Assembly (NCBI GenBank): GCA_016710165.1
Contig: JADJLJ010000002.1
Location: 62,001 to 126,000, forward strand
Length of the DNA: 64,000 bases
Reading direction: 5' to 3'
Source: Chitinophagaceae bacterium
GTDB taxonomy: Bacteria; Bacteroidota; Bacteroidia; Chitinophagales; Chitinophagaceae
The notes under the pieces are model-generated. The model worked only from the letters and a program-made list of their open reading frames with translations, did no database searches and was not told where the DNA came from. Position 1 is the first letter of the stretch; every line of letters begins with the position of its first letter. The position numbers were made by a program, and so were the translations under genes. Shown piece after piece: positions 8,144 to 17,070 of this stretch.

Positions 8144-9263
8144 GTTCCTGGGCCCGGAGCCAGCGTTCCGGTATCTCGTTATGACTGGCATGTAAATAAT
8201 CGTTGTAGCTGCAGGCAATGAATTTTTTATCGGGCAGCTGCATCCACCAGCGGCCGGTCTTCTTGCTTTGTAAGAAAACAGACTCCACTTCGGTGAACCG
8301 GGTATGGAATTCGTTGAAACTGTGGCGGTCATCCATGGCGGCTTCGTGCTTGTTCCTGCTTTTGCCATCAATAAAGTACCAGAGCATCTGGGCGATCTGC
8401 TTGGCGCTCAGGTCATGCATATCCAACTGGGGCAGGTAACCGTAAATACCAAAACTGCTCAGGCTGTTACTCATGCCGGCATACCGGGCCAATGTGCAGG
8501 CCTCTTCGCCGGAGAACCCGTTCGGGCTCTGGCGACTGGCAGGCGAATCGCTGTATTTTATGGCGCTGATGTCGAAACTAAGCAGGTGGGTGTTCCGGAG
8601 AACCGGCTCCATCTCTTCCATATTATCTTTTGCAACGCCTACCCGGTGGCAGTCGAACCGCAGCTTGTCCATGGTTTCCAGCATGCGTGGGTGAACATAG
8701 TAACTCTGAAAGCCGATATGATTATAATGTTTTACCAGGTTGGGTTCGCTGGTAAGCAGTTCCAGTAAAAAGTTCTCACTCCGCAGGGGGCTTTCGCCTT
8801 TGAGGTCGATGGTTGCATCAATGCAGGTGGCTTCAATCACCTGCTGCAGTTCTTTGTAGGCAAAGTACTGGGCCAGGGTAATGTCGTGGGAGCCGCCCAG
8901 CAGCAATACCGTTTTCTTCATGCGTAATAATTCGGCCAATACCGTTTTAATGGCGGCATAGCTGTCGTTGAGGGTAGCGCCGGTCTTGATATTCCCGATG
9001 TCGGCGATCTGGATATCGGTATGCCAGTAATGCAGGTGGTATAACTGCCTGCGTATCCGGTTGGCCGCATTGCTGTCGCCCTCATTGATCCCGCTGCCCC
9101 TTGTTTCGCCCACGCCCACCAGCACAATATCGGCTTTGCTGATATCCGGGATACCTGTTTCATACGCATCGATGTGTTTTGCCAGTTGTCCGTCGTTGTA
9201 ACCGCCGTCCCCGTTCAGCTGGTGAAGGTCTATGGGCATTAAAAAGTCATGCAGGTCGTACAT
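8136..9263 (-). CDS. Arginase/formimidoylglutamase-fold protein with altered metal ligands
   Basis: Ureohydrolase-family protein (arginase, agmatinase, HutG). Recognised from LLGGSHDITLAQY (H126, first Mn ligand), CIDATIDL (D149, D153) and LLSFDISAIKYSDSPAS (D231). Two of the six canonical Mn2+ ligands are replaced: the His of DAHxD is T151, and the second Asp of SxDxDxxDP is S233. The protein may therefore bind metal differently, use another substrate, or be non-catalytic. Similar divergent members are, to my knowledge, common in Bacteroidota and are often annotated as formimidoylglutamase; no hut genes are nearby. The 375-aa length is slightly long for the family. Divergent from the korA-like gene, 126-bp gap. 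Confidence 0.85.
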   Translation of the reverse strand: MYDLHDFLMPIDLHQLNGDGGYNDGQLAKHIDAYETGIPDISKADIVLVGVGETRGSGINEGDSNAANRIRRQLYHLHYWHTDIQIADIGNIKTGATLNDSYAAIKTVLAELLRMKKTVLLLGGSHDITLAQYFAYKELQQVIEATCIDATIDLKGESPLRSENFLLELLTSEPNLVKHYNHIGFQSYYVHPRMLETMDKLRFDCHRVGVAKDNMEEMEPVLRNTHLLSFDISAIKYSDSPASRQSPNGFSGEEACTLARYAGMSNSLSSFGIYGYLPQLDMHDLSAKQIAQMLWYFIDGKSRNKHEAAMDDRHSFNEFHTRFTEVESVFLQSKKTGRWWMQLPDKKFIACSYNDYLHASHNEIPERWLRAQERN

Positions 9264-9389
9264 TCAAAAAATTTGGACAAACCTAATTTAATAATTTCAG
9301 ATTGTGTATTTATCAGCATAAAATATGATAAAAGTCGTGAATTTTCAAAAGGGTAAAATGTTAACTTCGCCCTACAATAAAAGAAAACA

Positions 9390-11234
9390 ATGAAACAGGA
9401 AGTTTTAAGCGATGTAGTGATAAAATTTGCAGGCGACAGCGGCGATGGTATGCAGCTTACCGGAAGCCAGTTCACCAATAATACAGCCATGTTGGGCATT
9501 GACCTGGCCACCTTCCCGGATTTTCCGGCAGAGATACGGGCCCCGATAGGGACACTGCCCGGTGTGAGCGGTTACCAGCTTCGTTTTTCATCCGACCGTG
9601 TGTTTACCCCCGGTGATGCATGTGATGTGCTGGTGGCTATGAATGCAGCGGCTTTAAAGACGAACCTGAAAGGATTGAAGCCCGGCGGAAAGATCATTGC
9701 CAATGTAGATGGTTTTGATGCAAAGAACCTGAGGCTGGCCAGTTATCCCGAAGGAGTGAATCCCCTGGAAGACGATAGCCTCGGAAATTATGAAGTGATA
9801 CGGATGGACGTTACCAAGATGACCCGGGAGGCATTGAAAGATATCACCATGGGGGTTAAGGAAAAAGACCGGGCCAAGAATATGTTTGTACTGGGCTTTT
9901 TGTACTGGATGTATAACCGGGACATGGACAGCACCATCAGTTTCATAAAAGAAAAATTCGGAAAAAAACCGGAGATATTTGAAAGTAATGTAAAGGCTTT
10001 GCAGGCCGGGTATAATTACGGCGATACCACCGAAACATTTACCACCCGGTATAAAGTAGAGAAGGCAAAGATGGACCCCGGTACCTACCGTTCCATCATG
10101 GGTAACCAGGCTGTGGCTTATGGATTGATCGCGGCTTCGCAAAAAAGCGGGCTGCAGTTATTCCTGGGAAGCTACCCGATCACGCCGGCAAGCGATATCC
10201 TTCATGAGCTCAGCCGGTATAAGAATTTTGCTGTAAAAACATTCCAGGCAGAAGACGAGATCGCGGCCATCACATCGGCCATTGGTGCCAGTTATGGCGG
10301 AAGCCTTGGGGTGACAACCAGCAGCGGTCCCGGTATAGCATTGAAAGGGGAGGCATTGGGTTTGGCGGTGATGCTGGAGATCCCGTTGGTTGTAGTCAAC
10401 ATCCAGCGTGGAGGCCCGTCAACCGGTTTGCCGACCAAAACAGAACAGAGCGACCTGATGCAGGCATATTATGGCAGGAATGGGGAATGCCCCATGCCGG
10501 TGATCTCTGCATCAACACCCAGTGATTGCTTCAACGCCGTGTATGAAGCCGTACGGATCTCTGTGCAGCACATGACGCCGGTTATGTTCTTAAGCGATGG
10601 ATATATTGCCAATGGTGCAGAGCCCTGGAAATTTCCTTCTGCGGCAGACCTGCCGGAAATAAAAGTAGAATATGCTTCGCAAAACGGGAATATGGATGCG
10701 GATGGGAAATTCCAGCCTTATAAAAGAGATGAAAAATTGGTCCGCCCATGGGCAATACCCGGAACAGCAGGACTGGAGCACCGGGTAGGCGGACTGGAAA
10801 AGCAGGATGTGACCGGTAATATCAGCTATGATCCGGATAATCACCAACACATGGTGAAGACCAGGCAGGCAAAGGTTGATATGATCGCTGATCATATCCC
10901 TGAACAAAAATTAGACAGCGGCCCTGAAAAAGGAAAAGTGCTGGTGCTTGGATGGGGCAGTACCTACGGCGCCATCAAAAGCGCCTGTGCCGAATTGCAA
11001 AAAGCCGGGCATGCAGTATCACATGTACACCTCCGTTATATCAGGCCTTTCCCGAAAAACCTCGGCGATATCCTGAAAAATTTTGATACCGTTCTTGTTC
11101 CGGAAATCAATAACGGCCAGTTGGTTAAGATCATCCGGGATGTATATTTTGTAGATGCAAAGCCGTATAATAAAATCATGGGCATTCCCATCACAAAAGG
11201 AGAGTTGGTGGATGAAATAAAACGGTTGTTGTAA
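9390..11234 (+). CDS. korA: 2-oxoacid:ferredoxin (2-oxoglutarate) oxidoreductase, fused gamma-alpha subunit
   Basis: Subunit of the thiamine-pyrophosphate enzyme that reversibly oxidises 2-oxoacids to acyl-CoA with ferredoxin as acceptor. Domain order: gamma domain (residues about 10-190, starting KFAGDSGDGMQLTGSQF), then the alpha pyrimidine-binding domain (about 220-430, with GSYPITPASDILHELS, the ExxDE-like AEDEIAAI and TSSGPGIALKGEALG), then the C-terminal domain (about 525-610, VLGWGSTYGAI). This fused architecture is typical of KorA in Bacteroidota and Actinobacteria. The beta subunit, which binds TPP and the iron-sulfur cluster, is normally immediately downstream, but here a terminator follows and no beta gene is in the window. 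Substrate preference cannot be set from sequence alone. Confidence 0.93.
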   Translation: MKQEVLSDVVIKFAGDSGDGMQLTGSQFTNNTAMLGIDLATFPDFPAEIRAPIGTLPGVSGYQLRFSSDRVFTPGDACDVLVAMNAAALKTNLKGLKPGGKIIANVDGFDAKNLRLASYPEGVNPLEDDSLGNYEVIRMDVTKMTREALKDITMGVKEKDRAKNMFVLGFLYWMYNRDMDSTISFIKEKFGKKPEIFESNVKALQAGYNYGDTTETFTTRYKVEKAKMDPGTYRSIMGNQAVAYGLIAASQKSGLQLFLGSYPITPASDILHELSRYKNFAVKTFQAEDEIAAITSAIGASYGGSLGVTTSSGPGIALKGEALGLAVMLEIPLVVVNIQRGGPSTGLPTKTEQSDLMQAYYGRNGECPMPVISASTPSDCFNAVYEAVRISVQHMTPVMFLSDGYIANGAEPWKFPSAADLPEIKVEYASQNGNMDADGKFQPYKRDEKLVRPWAIPGTAGLEHRVGGLEKQDVTGNISYDPDNHQHMVKTRQAKVDMIADHIPEQKLDSGPEKGKVLVLGWGSTYGAIKSACAELQKAGHAVSHVHLRYIRPFPKNLGDILKNFDTVLVPEINNGQLVKIIRDVYFVDAKPYNKIMGIPITKGELVDEIKRLL

Positions 11235-11257
11235 ATACACCCGTTGAACTTCTTTCG

Positions 11258-11283
11258 ATCCCGGTCATTGACCGGGATTTTTT
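11258..11283 (+). terminator. Rho-independent terminator after korA
   Basis: Perfect 8-bp stem tcccggtc / gaccggga with loop att, followed by TTTTTTAT. It begins 24 bases after the korA stop, so the gene ends its transcript without a beta-subunit partner. Confidence 0.85.
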
Positions 11284-11342
11284 ATTGGAGAAAATGGCAT
11301 TGATATTGCAGTAAAGGATCTGCTTACCTATTTGTATTGCCT

Positions 11343-11840
11343 ATGAAAAAATATCTTGTGCCGGTCAGTCTGTTTGCACTTGCTGCTTTCATTTCTTCCT
11401 GTGAAAAACAGGATTCCCTCACGCCGGTAATGCCCGATGATCCCATGTCGTACTTCGTGAACTTTACTGAAGATACGGTACCAGTAAAGCTTTCTGTAAC
11501 ATCTGCAAGGGAGGAACGTATAGGGAATATTTTTGCCACAGCCATAGAAGGAAAGTTGCCCGACAGTGTTTTGCAAAGGAACAGTTTGATAATACGGGTT
11601 ACCGGGGACAGTGCAGGAACGTATACTAAAACAGCGATTCTTGCCAGCTATACAGATTCTGCAGGCATTGCTTATTCAAATAATACTGCCGATACGATCA
11701 ATAAAGTAACCATCACCAGGATCGAAAAGAAAAAGAACGGAAGCGTTGAAGGTAGTTTTACGATACGGGTAAGTAATTCTACCAGGATAAAAACGCTGGT
11801 GCTCAGAGATGGAAAATTTTCTACCCTCTTTACTGAATAA
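11343..11840 (+). CDS. Small lipoprotein of unknown function
   Basis: The ATG at 11343 is preferred over the TTG two codons upstream because it gives a clean signal peptide MKKYLVPVSLFALAAF followed by the lipobox ISSC. The mature part (about 145 residues) is rich in Thr, Ser and Val and looks all-beta; I recognise no domain. It is separated from korA by a terminator and from the DUF1800 gene by 125 bp without visible features. It may share expression with the DUF1800/DUF1501 pair, but nothing shows this. Confidence 0.75.
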   Translation: MKKYLVPVSLFALAAFISSCEKQDSLTPVMPDDPMSYFVNFTEDTVPVKLSVTSAREERIGNIFATAIEGKLPDSVLQRNSLIIRVTGDSAGTYTKTAILASYTDSAGIAYSNNTADTINKVTITRIEKKKNGSVEGSFTIRVSNSTRIKTLVLRDGKFSTLFTE

Positions 11841-11965
11841 AAAACCAATTGGCAGATAATTTGCTGGATCACCCGTACCCGATTACTCTTGATGCCGGCA
11901 GATCATTATAGAAAGCAATAAACCGGCTTCTGTATTTTTTACAGTTACTTAAACCGTACTCTTAT

Positions 11966-13648
11966 ATGAATGAAACACCAACGCTGCGTAAAGGCTTCAG
12001 CAAAAAAAGTATATCAGCCGTTTCAAATGATTTACAGGCTCCCCCGGTAGATGGATTGCAGGAATATGCAGGCGTATGGGGTGCCCCGCAGGTCATTCAT
12101 CTTCTGAAAAGAACTTTATTTGGTGCTAAGCTGCAGGATGTGCAGTATTTTAAAGGAAGAACCATGCAGCAGGCGGTTAATGAATTGCTGCAGCCCACCG
12201 CCGCTCCTTCCACCTATCCATTGAATAATTACAGCGTTAACGGGTATACGGATCCCAGCGGGGTACCGCCCTGGCAAACCTGGATCAACAGTGGGATCAC
12301 CCTGGCAGATAAAGAGCTCAATGAAAAAAGGATCGATTCCCTGAAGACCTGGTGGCTTGGCCAGGCATTGAACCCATCCCGTTCCATTCATGAAAAGATG
12401 GCGATATTCTGGCACAATCATTTTGCCATAGATACTTCGGTAGGTACTGATGTGATCAAAGCAAGATTCTGGTACGACCATTACCGAACGCTTCGCCAAC
12501 ATGCATTGGGGAATTTCAAAAACCTGGTAAAAGCAATTACCCTTGACCCGGCGATGCTTTTTTTTCTAAACGGGGCATCCAATGTCAAAGGATCGCCCAA
12601 TGAAAATTATGGAAGGGAGTTGCAGGAACTTTATACAGCCGGCAAAGGCCCTGGTTCTGCATATTCAGAAGATGATGTGAAAGCAGCAGCGCTGGTGCTT
12701 ACAGGACATACGGTTCACCCGGTCACCTTCACTTATTTTTTTGATGCAGGAAAACATGATGCAACCAATAAGGAATTCTCTTCTTTTTACGGCAACCGGG
12801 TGATCACCGGGTATAATGGGCCTGCCGGCGCTTCGGAAGTGGATGCATTGCTGGATATGATCTTTTCGCAGGAAGAAATATCCAAACACATCTGCCGGAA
12901 GATCTACAGGCATTTTATCTACTATAAAATTGATAATGATATTGAACAAACGATCATCACTCCCCTGGCCCAGGTATTCCGGAATAACAACTTTGATATT
13001 CAACCGGTGCTGGCAACGCTTTTCAAAAGCAAACACTTTTATGATATGGGGTATTCATCCGCCTGTATCATTAAGAGCCCGCTGGATTTTGTGATCGGCC
13101 TGTGCAACGAGTTTAAGGTCGTGATGCCAGCCGGTAGCGATAGTGCAGCCACGTATGCGGTTTGGGAAAGCATCCGTTATGAGGCGGGAGAAATGCAACA
13201 GGAATTAGGTGCTATACCCGAAGTGGCCGGCTGGTATGCCTATTACCAGGAGCCGGCTTTTCACGAACTGTGGGTGAATACAGCTACCTATACGAGGCGT
13301 GCCGTTTTTACCGACCGGATGATCGCAGATGGGATCACCCATACCAATCAGACCATCCAGGTCGATCCGATCGCATTTGCAGACCAGTTTGCCAACCCGG
13401 GTAATCCCAACCTGCTGATAAATGACTCCCTGGAAATACTGTTGCGTTATCCTTTATCCGAAAGTGCAAAAGAATTTATCAAGCGTTCCATTTTACTGAG
13501 TGGCCAGGTGCAGGATTATTACTGGACAAATGCCTGGGATGCCTATAAAGCAAATCCTTCGGATATGATCACAAAGGCCATTGTATCCGCCAGGTTGCAG
13601 GCGCTCTACAAATACATTATGAACCTCCCGGAATATCATTTGTGTTAA
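11966..13648 (+). CDS. DUF1800 family protein
   Basis: Recognised as DUF1800 from RTLFGAKLQDVQYF near the start, MAIFWHNHFAID in the middle, and the conserved block PNENYGRELQELYTAGKG..YSEDDVKAAALVLTGH. The family is widespread and its biochemical role is unknown. It is almost always next to a DUF1501 gene, as here (17-bp gap, surely co-transcribed). No signal peptide or T9SS tail is visible in the 560 residues, unlike its partner. That suggests either a cytoplasmic role or export together with the partner; the latter is speculation. Confidence 0.9.
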   Translation: MNETPTLRKGFSKKSISAVSNDLQAPPVDGLQEYAGVWGAPQVIHLLKRTLFGAKLQDVQYFKGRTMQQAVNELLQPTAAPSTYPLNNYSVNGYTDPSGVPPWQTWINSGITLADKELNEKRIDSLKTWWLGQALNPSRSIHEKMAIFWHNHFAIDTSVGTDVIKARFWYDHYRTLRQHALGNFKNLVKAITLDPAMLFFLNGASNVKGSPNENYGRELQELYTAGKGPGSAYSEDDVKAAALVLTGHTVHPVTFTYFFDAGKHDATNKEFSSFYGNRVITGYNGPAGASEVDALLDMIFSQEEISKHICRKIYRHFIYYKIDNDIEQTIITPLAQVFRNNNFDIQPVLATLFKSKHFYDMGYSSACIIKSPLDFVIGLCNEFKVVMPAGSDSAATYAVWESIRYEAGEMQQELGAIPEVAGWYAYYQEPAFHELWVNTATYTRRAVFTDRMIADGITHTNQTIQVDPIAFADQFANPGNPNLLINDSLEILLRYPLSESAKEFIKRSILLSGQVQDYYWTNAWDAYKANPSDMITKAIVSARLQALYKYIMNLPEYHLC

Positions 13649-13665
13649 ACCATTAATACCATCCT

Positions 13666-15240
13666 ATGCAAAGGCGATCATTTTTTAAACAAACCATACA
13701 GGGAGCGGTGCTGCCTTCTATCATGGGCGGGTTATCTGTAAAAGCCTTCGGTAACTCAGCCTTTTTACAATCGCTTTCCGGTGCAGATAATGACCATGTG
13801 CTGGTGCTTATTCAACTGGCCGGCGGCAATGACGGGTTGAATACCATTATTCCATTGGAATTTTACAGTGATTACAACCGCATACGGTCAAACATTGCCA
13901 TTCCGGAAAACAGGGTATTGCCCCTGAACAATAATCTTAAATCCGGGTTGCATCCGTCTTTGGCTGGTATGCAGCAGATGTATAATGAAGAAAAACTCTG
14001 TGCCATCCAGGCAGTAGGTTATCCATCCCCCAATGGTTCTCACTTCCGGTCAATGGATATCTGGTTAACCGGTTCAGACGCTGAACAGTATTTGTCAACC
14101 GGTTGGGCAGGCAGGTATTTAAATCATCAGTATCCCAACTATCCTGTTGGTTTTCCCAATGATACCATGCCCGATCCGCTGGCACTGCAAATTGGTTCTG
14201 TTTTATCACCGGTGTTTTTAAGTCCTACCGGTTTTGATGCATTGGCCATTGATGAGAGCCTTAACTTTTACAACCTGATCGATGCCATCCAGGACCCGGC
14301 GCCCAACACACCAAGCGGGGTGGAGCTGACGTATTTACGAACCATCGCAAAACAAACCAATAAATATGCAGAGGTGATAAAAGCGGCTGCAGCAAAAGTT
14401 ACACAGCAATCGCCTTATCCTGCAGACAATTACCTGGCTGCACAATTAAAAGGGGTGGCGAAACTGGTAGCGGGCGGATTGAAAACAAAGATATACATGG
14501 TGGGCATGGGTGGTTTTGATACACATGCAGGACAGGTGAATGGCGGCAACCCCCTTACCGGCAATCACAGTGGTTTATTAAAGCAGGTCTCAGAAGCCAT
14601 TACTGCTTTTACACAGGACCTTAAATTTTTAGGTGTTTCCCAAAGGGTTTTAGGAATGACCTTCTCGGAATTCGGAAGGCGCATGCAGTCGAACGGAAGC
14701 CTGGGTACCGACCACGGGGCGGCCCAACCGGTTTTTTTATTTGGCGATGCGGTGAAGCAGGGGATACTCGGTAAAAACCCGGCCATCCCGGCCAGCAGTG
14801 AAGCCATTGACAATGTTCCCATGCAATATGATTTCCGTTCGGTTTATTCAACCATATTAAGAGACTGGTTTTGCCTGCCGGCACAGGATGTTGACAGTGT
14901 ATTGCTGAAAAATTATCAATACCTGCCGGTGATAAAATCCACTGCATGTAATATGGATATGCAGGAACTGAATAACCTCGGTGATAACCTGATCATTAAT
15001 TATCCGAACCCCTTTGTTTCTTCTACCACCATTACATTCAAAACAAAAGGGGGGCACAACCTTTTACAGGTTTTTGATGCTACGGGAAGAAGGATCGCCA
15101 CCCTGACGGATAAGGTTTATGCAGAAGGTACTTATTCGGTTACGTTCAACAGCGGTGCACTGGCAAGCGGGGTTTATTATGCAAGATTGCAAAATGGTTC
15201 CCTGCAGCAGGTGAGGCCCATGCTTAAAGTAAGGGGGTAA
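13666..15240 (+). CDS. DUF1501 family protein with Tat-like leader and T9SS type A tail
   Basis: DUF1501 proteins have an alkaline-phosphatase/sulfatase-like fold; function is not established. The N-terminus MQRRSFFKQTIQGAVLPS has a twin-arginine motif (RRSFFK), so folded export by Tat is likely. The conserved LIQLAGGNDGLNT is near residue 50, GMGGFDTHAGQ near 285 and FSEFGRRMQSNGSLGTDHG near 340. The last 75 residues, from NYPNPFVSSTTITF to VRG, form a T9SS type A sorting domain. A Tat leader plus a T9SS tail implies Tat across the inner membrane and then T9SS across the outer. Likely operon with the DUF1800 gene. Confidence 0.92.
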   Translation: MQRRSFFKQTIQGAVLPSIMGGLSVKAFGNSAFLQSLSGADNDHVLVLIQLAGGNDGLNTIIPLEFYSDYNRIRSNIAIPENRVLPLNNNLKSGLHPSLAGMQQMYNEEKLCAIQAVGYPSPNGSHFRSMDIWLTGSDAEQYLSTGWAGRYLNHQYPNYPVGFPNDTMPDPLALQIGSVLSPVFLSPTGFDALAIDESLNFYNLIDAIQDPAPNTPSGVELTYLRTIAKQTNKYAEVIKAAAAKVTQQSPYPADNYLAAQLKGVAKLVAGGLKTKIYMVGMGGFDTHAGQVNGGNPLTGNHSGLLKQVSEAITAFTQDLKFLGVSQRVLGMTFSEFGRRMQSNGSLGTDHGAAQPVFLFGDAVKQGILGKNPAIPASSEAIDNVPMQYDFRSVYSTILRDWFCLPAQDVDSVLLKNYQYLPVIKSTACNMDMQELNNLGDNLIINYPNPFVSSTTITFKTKGGHNLLQVFDATGRRIATLTDKVYAEGTYSVTFNSGALASGVYYARLQNGSLQQVRPMLKVRG

Positions 15241-15290
15241 GTAAATTTTTAGATTGACGGAAGTTCTCAAAGATCAAACCCAAGAACCAG

Positions 15291-17039
15291 ATGAAATGTT
15301 TTATTCAAATACTGAGTTTTATTTTACTTTCTGTAACTGCTGAAAGGGCGGCTGCACAAACAGCCTATACTGTTTCTCACAGTTCCACCTGTGTGGGTTC
15401 GCCGGTGATCTTTAATTCAAATGTTTTTGAAACAGCCCAGTTCCCGGACCAGGTACGCTGGAATTTCGGGGACCCTGCCAGCGGACCTTTGAATACGGCC
15501 AATGGAATTCAGCAACCAACACATATTTACACAACACCCGGTTCTTATATCATTACCTTGTTTGTAGATGACCCCGGTGCAGGGATCATTAATTTGAGCG
15601 ATACGATTGTTTTTGTTTTGCCCGTTACCCATAATTTTGGACCCGATGTCTATTTATGTGGAGATACAGGTACCTATATACTGAATGCGCCTGTTGTACC
15701 CGGAGCCTTGTATGAATGGAATGATGATACGACAACCCTTGGCCCCCTCCTTGCAGTAAAAGAAACAGGAACATATACCGTGAAAATAAACGGTTGTGCT
15801 GTTACGGATACCATTGGCATTTATTTTACACGAGAGCCCGATCTTGACCTGGGCCGGGATCATCTGATGTGCCAGGGGGAGGTACTTACACTGGATGCGT
15901 CCAGCGAAAATGCAACCTACCAATGGTTCCTTAACGGTACCTTGATAGGTTCCGCTCAATCGCAGTTACCGGTAACAGCACCCGGTGGTCAGTATATCGC
16001 CCGGATCGATGTGGCTGGCTGTGGAATTTACAGCGATACAGTGAATATTTCTTTCAGCAATTTTGCTGCACCCGCCTTTGACCTGGGGCCTGATACGTTA
16101 CTGTGCCCTAAAGAAATTTTTATGCTGACGGCACATGTACAGGGAGCCACTTCTTACATATGGAGCAGCAAGGGACTGGATGTAAATGATGCGGTGAATT
16201 ATAATATTGACCTTGATTCAACCATCAGAATAACCGGCCAGGGAAGGTATTGGGCATTTGTAACAGTTGCAAAAACATGCGAAGTGGTTGATACAATGAT
16301 CGTCCGGTACCGGGGCAATAAACAATTGAATTTTAATGATACAGCCCTGTGCCAGGGAAATTCCCTTGTGCTTGATGCTGATTTTGGAACCGGCATATAC
16401 AAATGGGAAGCATTTCCACCACAGCGGGGAGACCAGAATAATACCAACCAATCCACGTATTACATTTATAATCCCGGCTTTTATACGGTAACGGCCCGGG
16501 TGGGGCATTGTATTTTTAAAGACAGTTTAACGGTGGTATACAATGATTCATTGAAGCTTTCATTACCGGCAGATACAGTTCTATGCCGGGGGGAGACCTT
16601 TATTATTACACCGGCTGTAAATACCACCGATTATACCTGGCAGGATGGAAGCAAGTCAAGGTATTTTACTGCAACCAGGACCGGCTTATACAGGATCGTG
16701 GCAGAAAATGGCTGTGGAAGGGATACGGCAGAAATGAACATTGTTTTTGACCCCTGTCCCTGTGCTTTATTATTGCCCAATGCCTTTACGCCCAATGGCG
16801 ACGGGCTGAATGATAACTTCAGGCCATTGCATGCGTGTGACATGGAGAATTACAGCATGACGGTCTATAACAGCTATGGAGAAATAATATTCTTCAGCAG
16901 GGACCCATTGAAAGGCTGGGATGGAAAAAGAAAAAACGATCTGCAGAATATGGGAAATTATGTGTGGTCTGTTTCGTACATAAAGTCCAGTACACAAAAA
17001 CCTGTTCAAAAGCAGGGTAGTATATTATTGCTCCGGTAA
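15291..17039 (+). CDS. PKD protein with CHU_C (T9SS type B) C-terminal domain
   Basis: Secreted cell-surface protein. Signal peptide MKCFIQILSFILLSVTAERAAAQ. A PKD domain follows (VRWNFGDPASG, residues about 30-110), then about four Ig-like beta modules, each starting near an LCxG or CxGxxxxL motif (for example DVYLCGDTGTYIL, HLMCQGEVLTLDA, TALCQGNSLVLDA, TVLCRGETFII). The end is the gliding-motility-associated CHU_C domain: LLPNAFTPNGDGLNDNFRP, then GWDGK and a final ILLLR. This is the type B T9SS sorting signal, which needs PorP/SprF-type partners. It follows the DUF1501 gene by 50 bp and is probably in the same transcription unit. Confidence 0.9.
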   Translation: MKCFIQILSFILLSVTAERAAAQTAYTVSHSSTCVGSPVIFNSNVFETAQFPDQVRWNFGDPASGPLNTANGIQQPTHIYTTPGSYIITLFVDDPGAGIINLSDTIVFVLPVTHNFGPDVYLCGDTGTYILNAPVVPGALYEWNDDTTTLGPLLAVKETGTYTVKINGCAVTDTIGIYFTREPDLDLGRDHLMCQGEVLTLDASSENATYQWFLNGTLIGSAQSQLPVTAPGGQYIARIDVAGCGIYSDTVNISFSNFAAPAFDLGPDTLLCPKEIFMLTAHVQGATSYIWSSKGLDVNDAVNYNIDLDSTIRITGQGRYWAFVTVAKTCEVVDTMIVRYRGNKQLNFNDTALCQGNSLVLDADFGTGIYKWEAFPPQRGDQNNTNQSTYYIYNPGFYTVTARVGHCIFKDSLTVVYNDSLKLSLPADTVLCRGETFIITPAVNTTDYTWQDGSKSRYFTATRTGLYRIVAENGCGRDTAEMNIVFDPCPCALLLPNAFTPNGDGLNDNFRPLHACDMENYSMTVYNSYGEIIFFSRDPLKGWDGKRKNDLQNMGNYVWSVSYIKSSTQKPVQKQGSILLLR

Positions 17040-17070
17040 TTTTCCGAAAAGTCCGCCTGCCGGGGAATTC

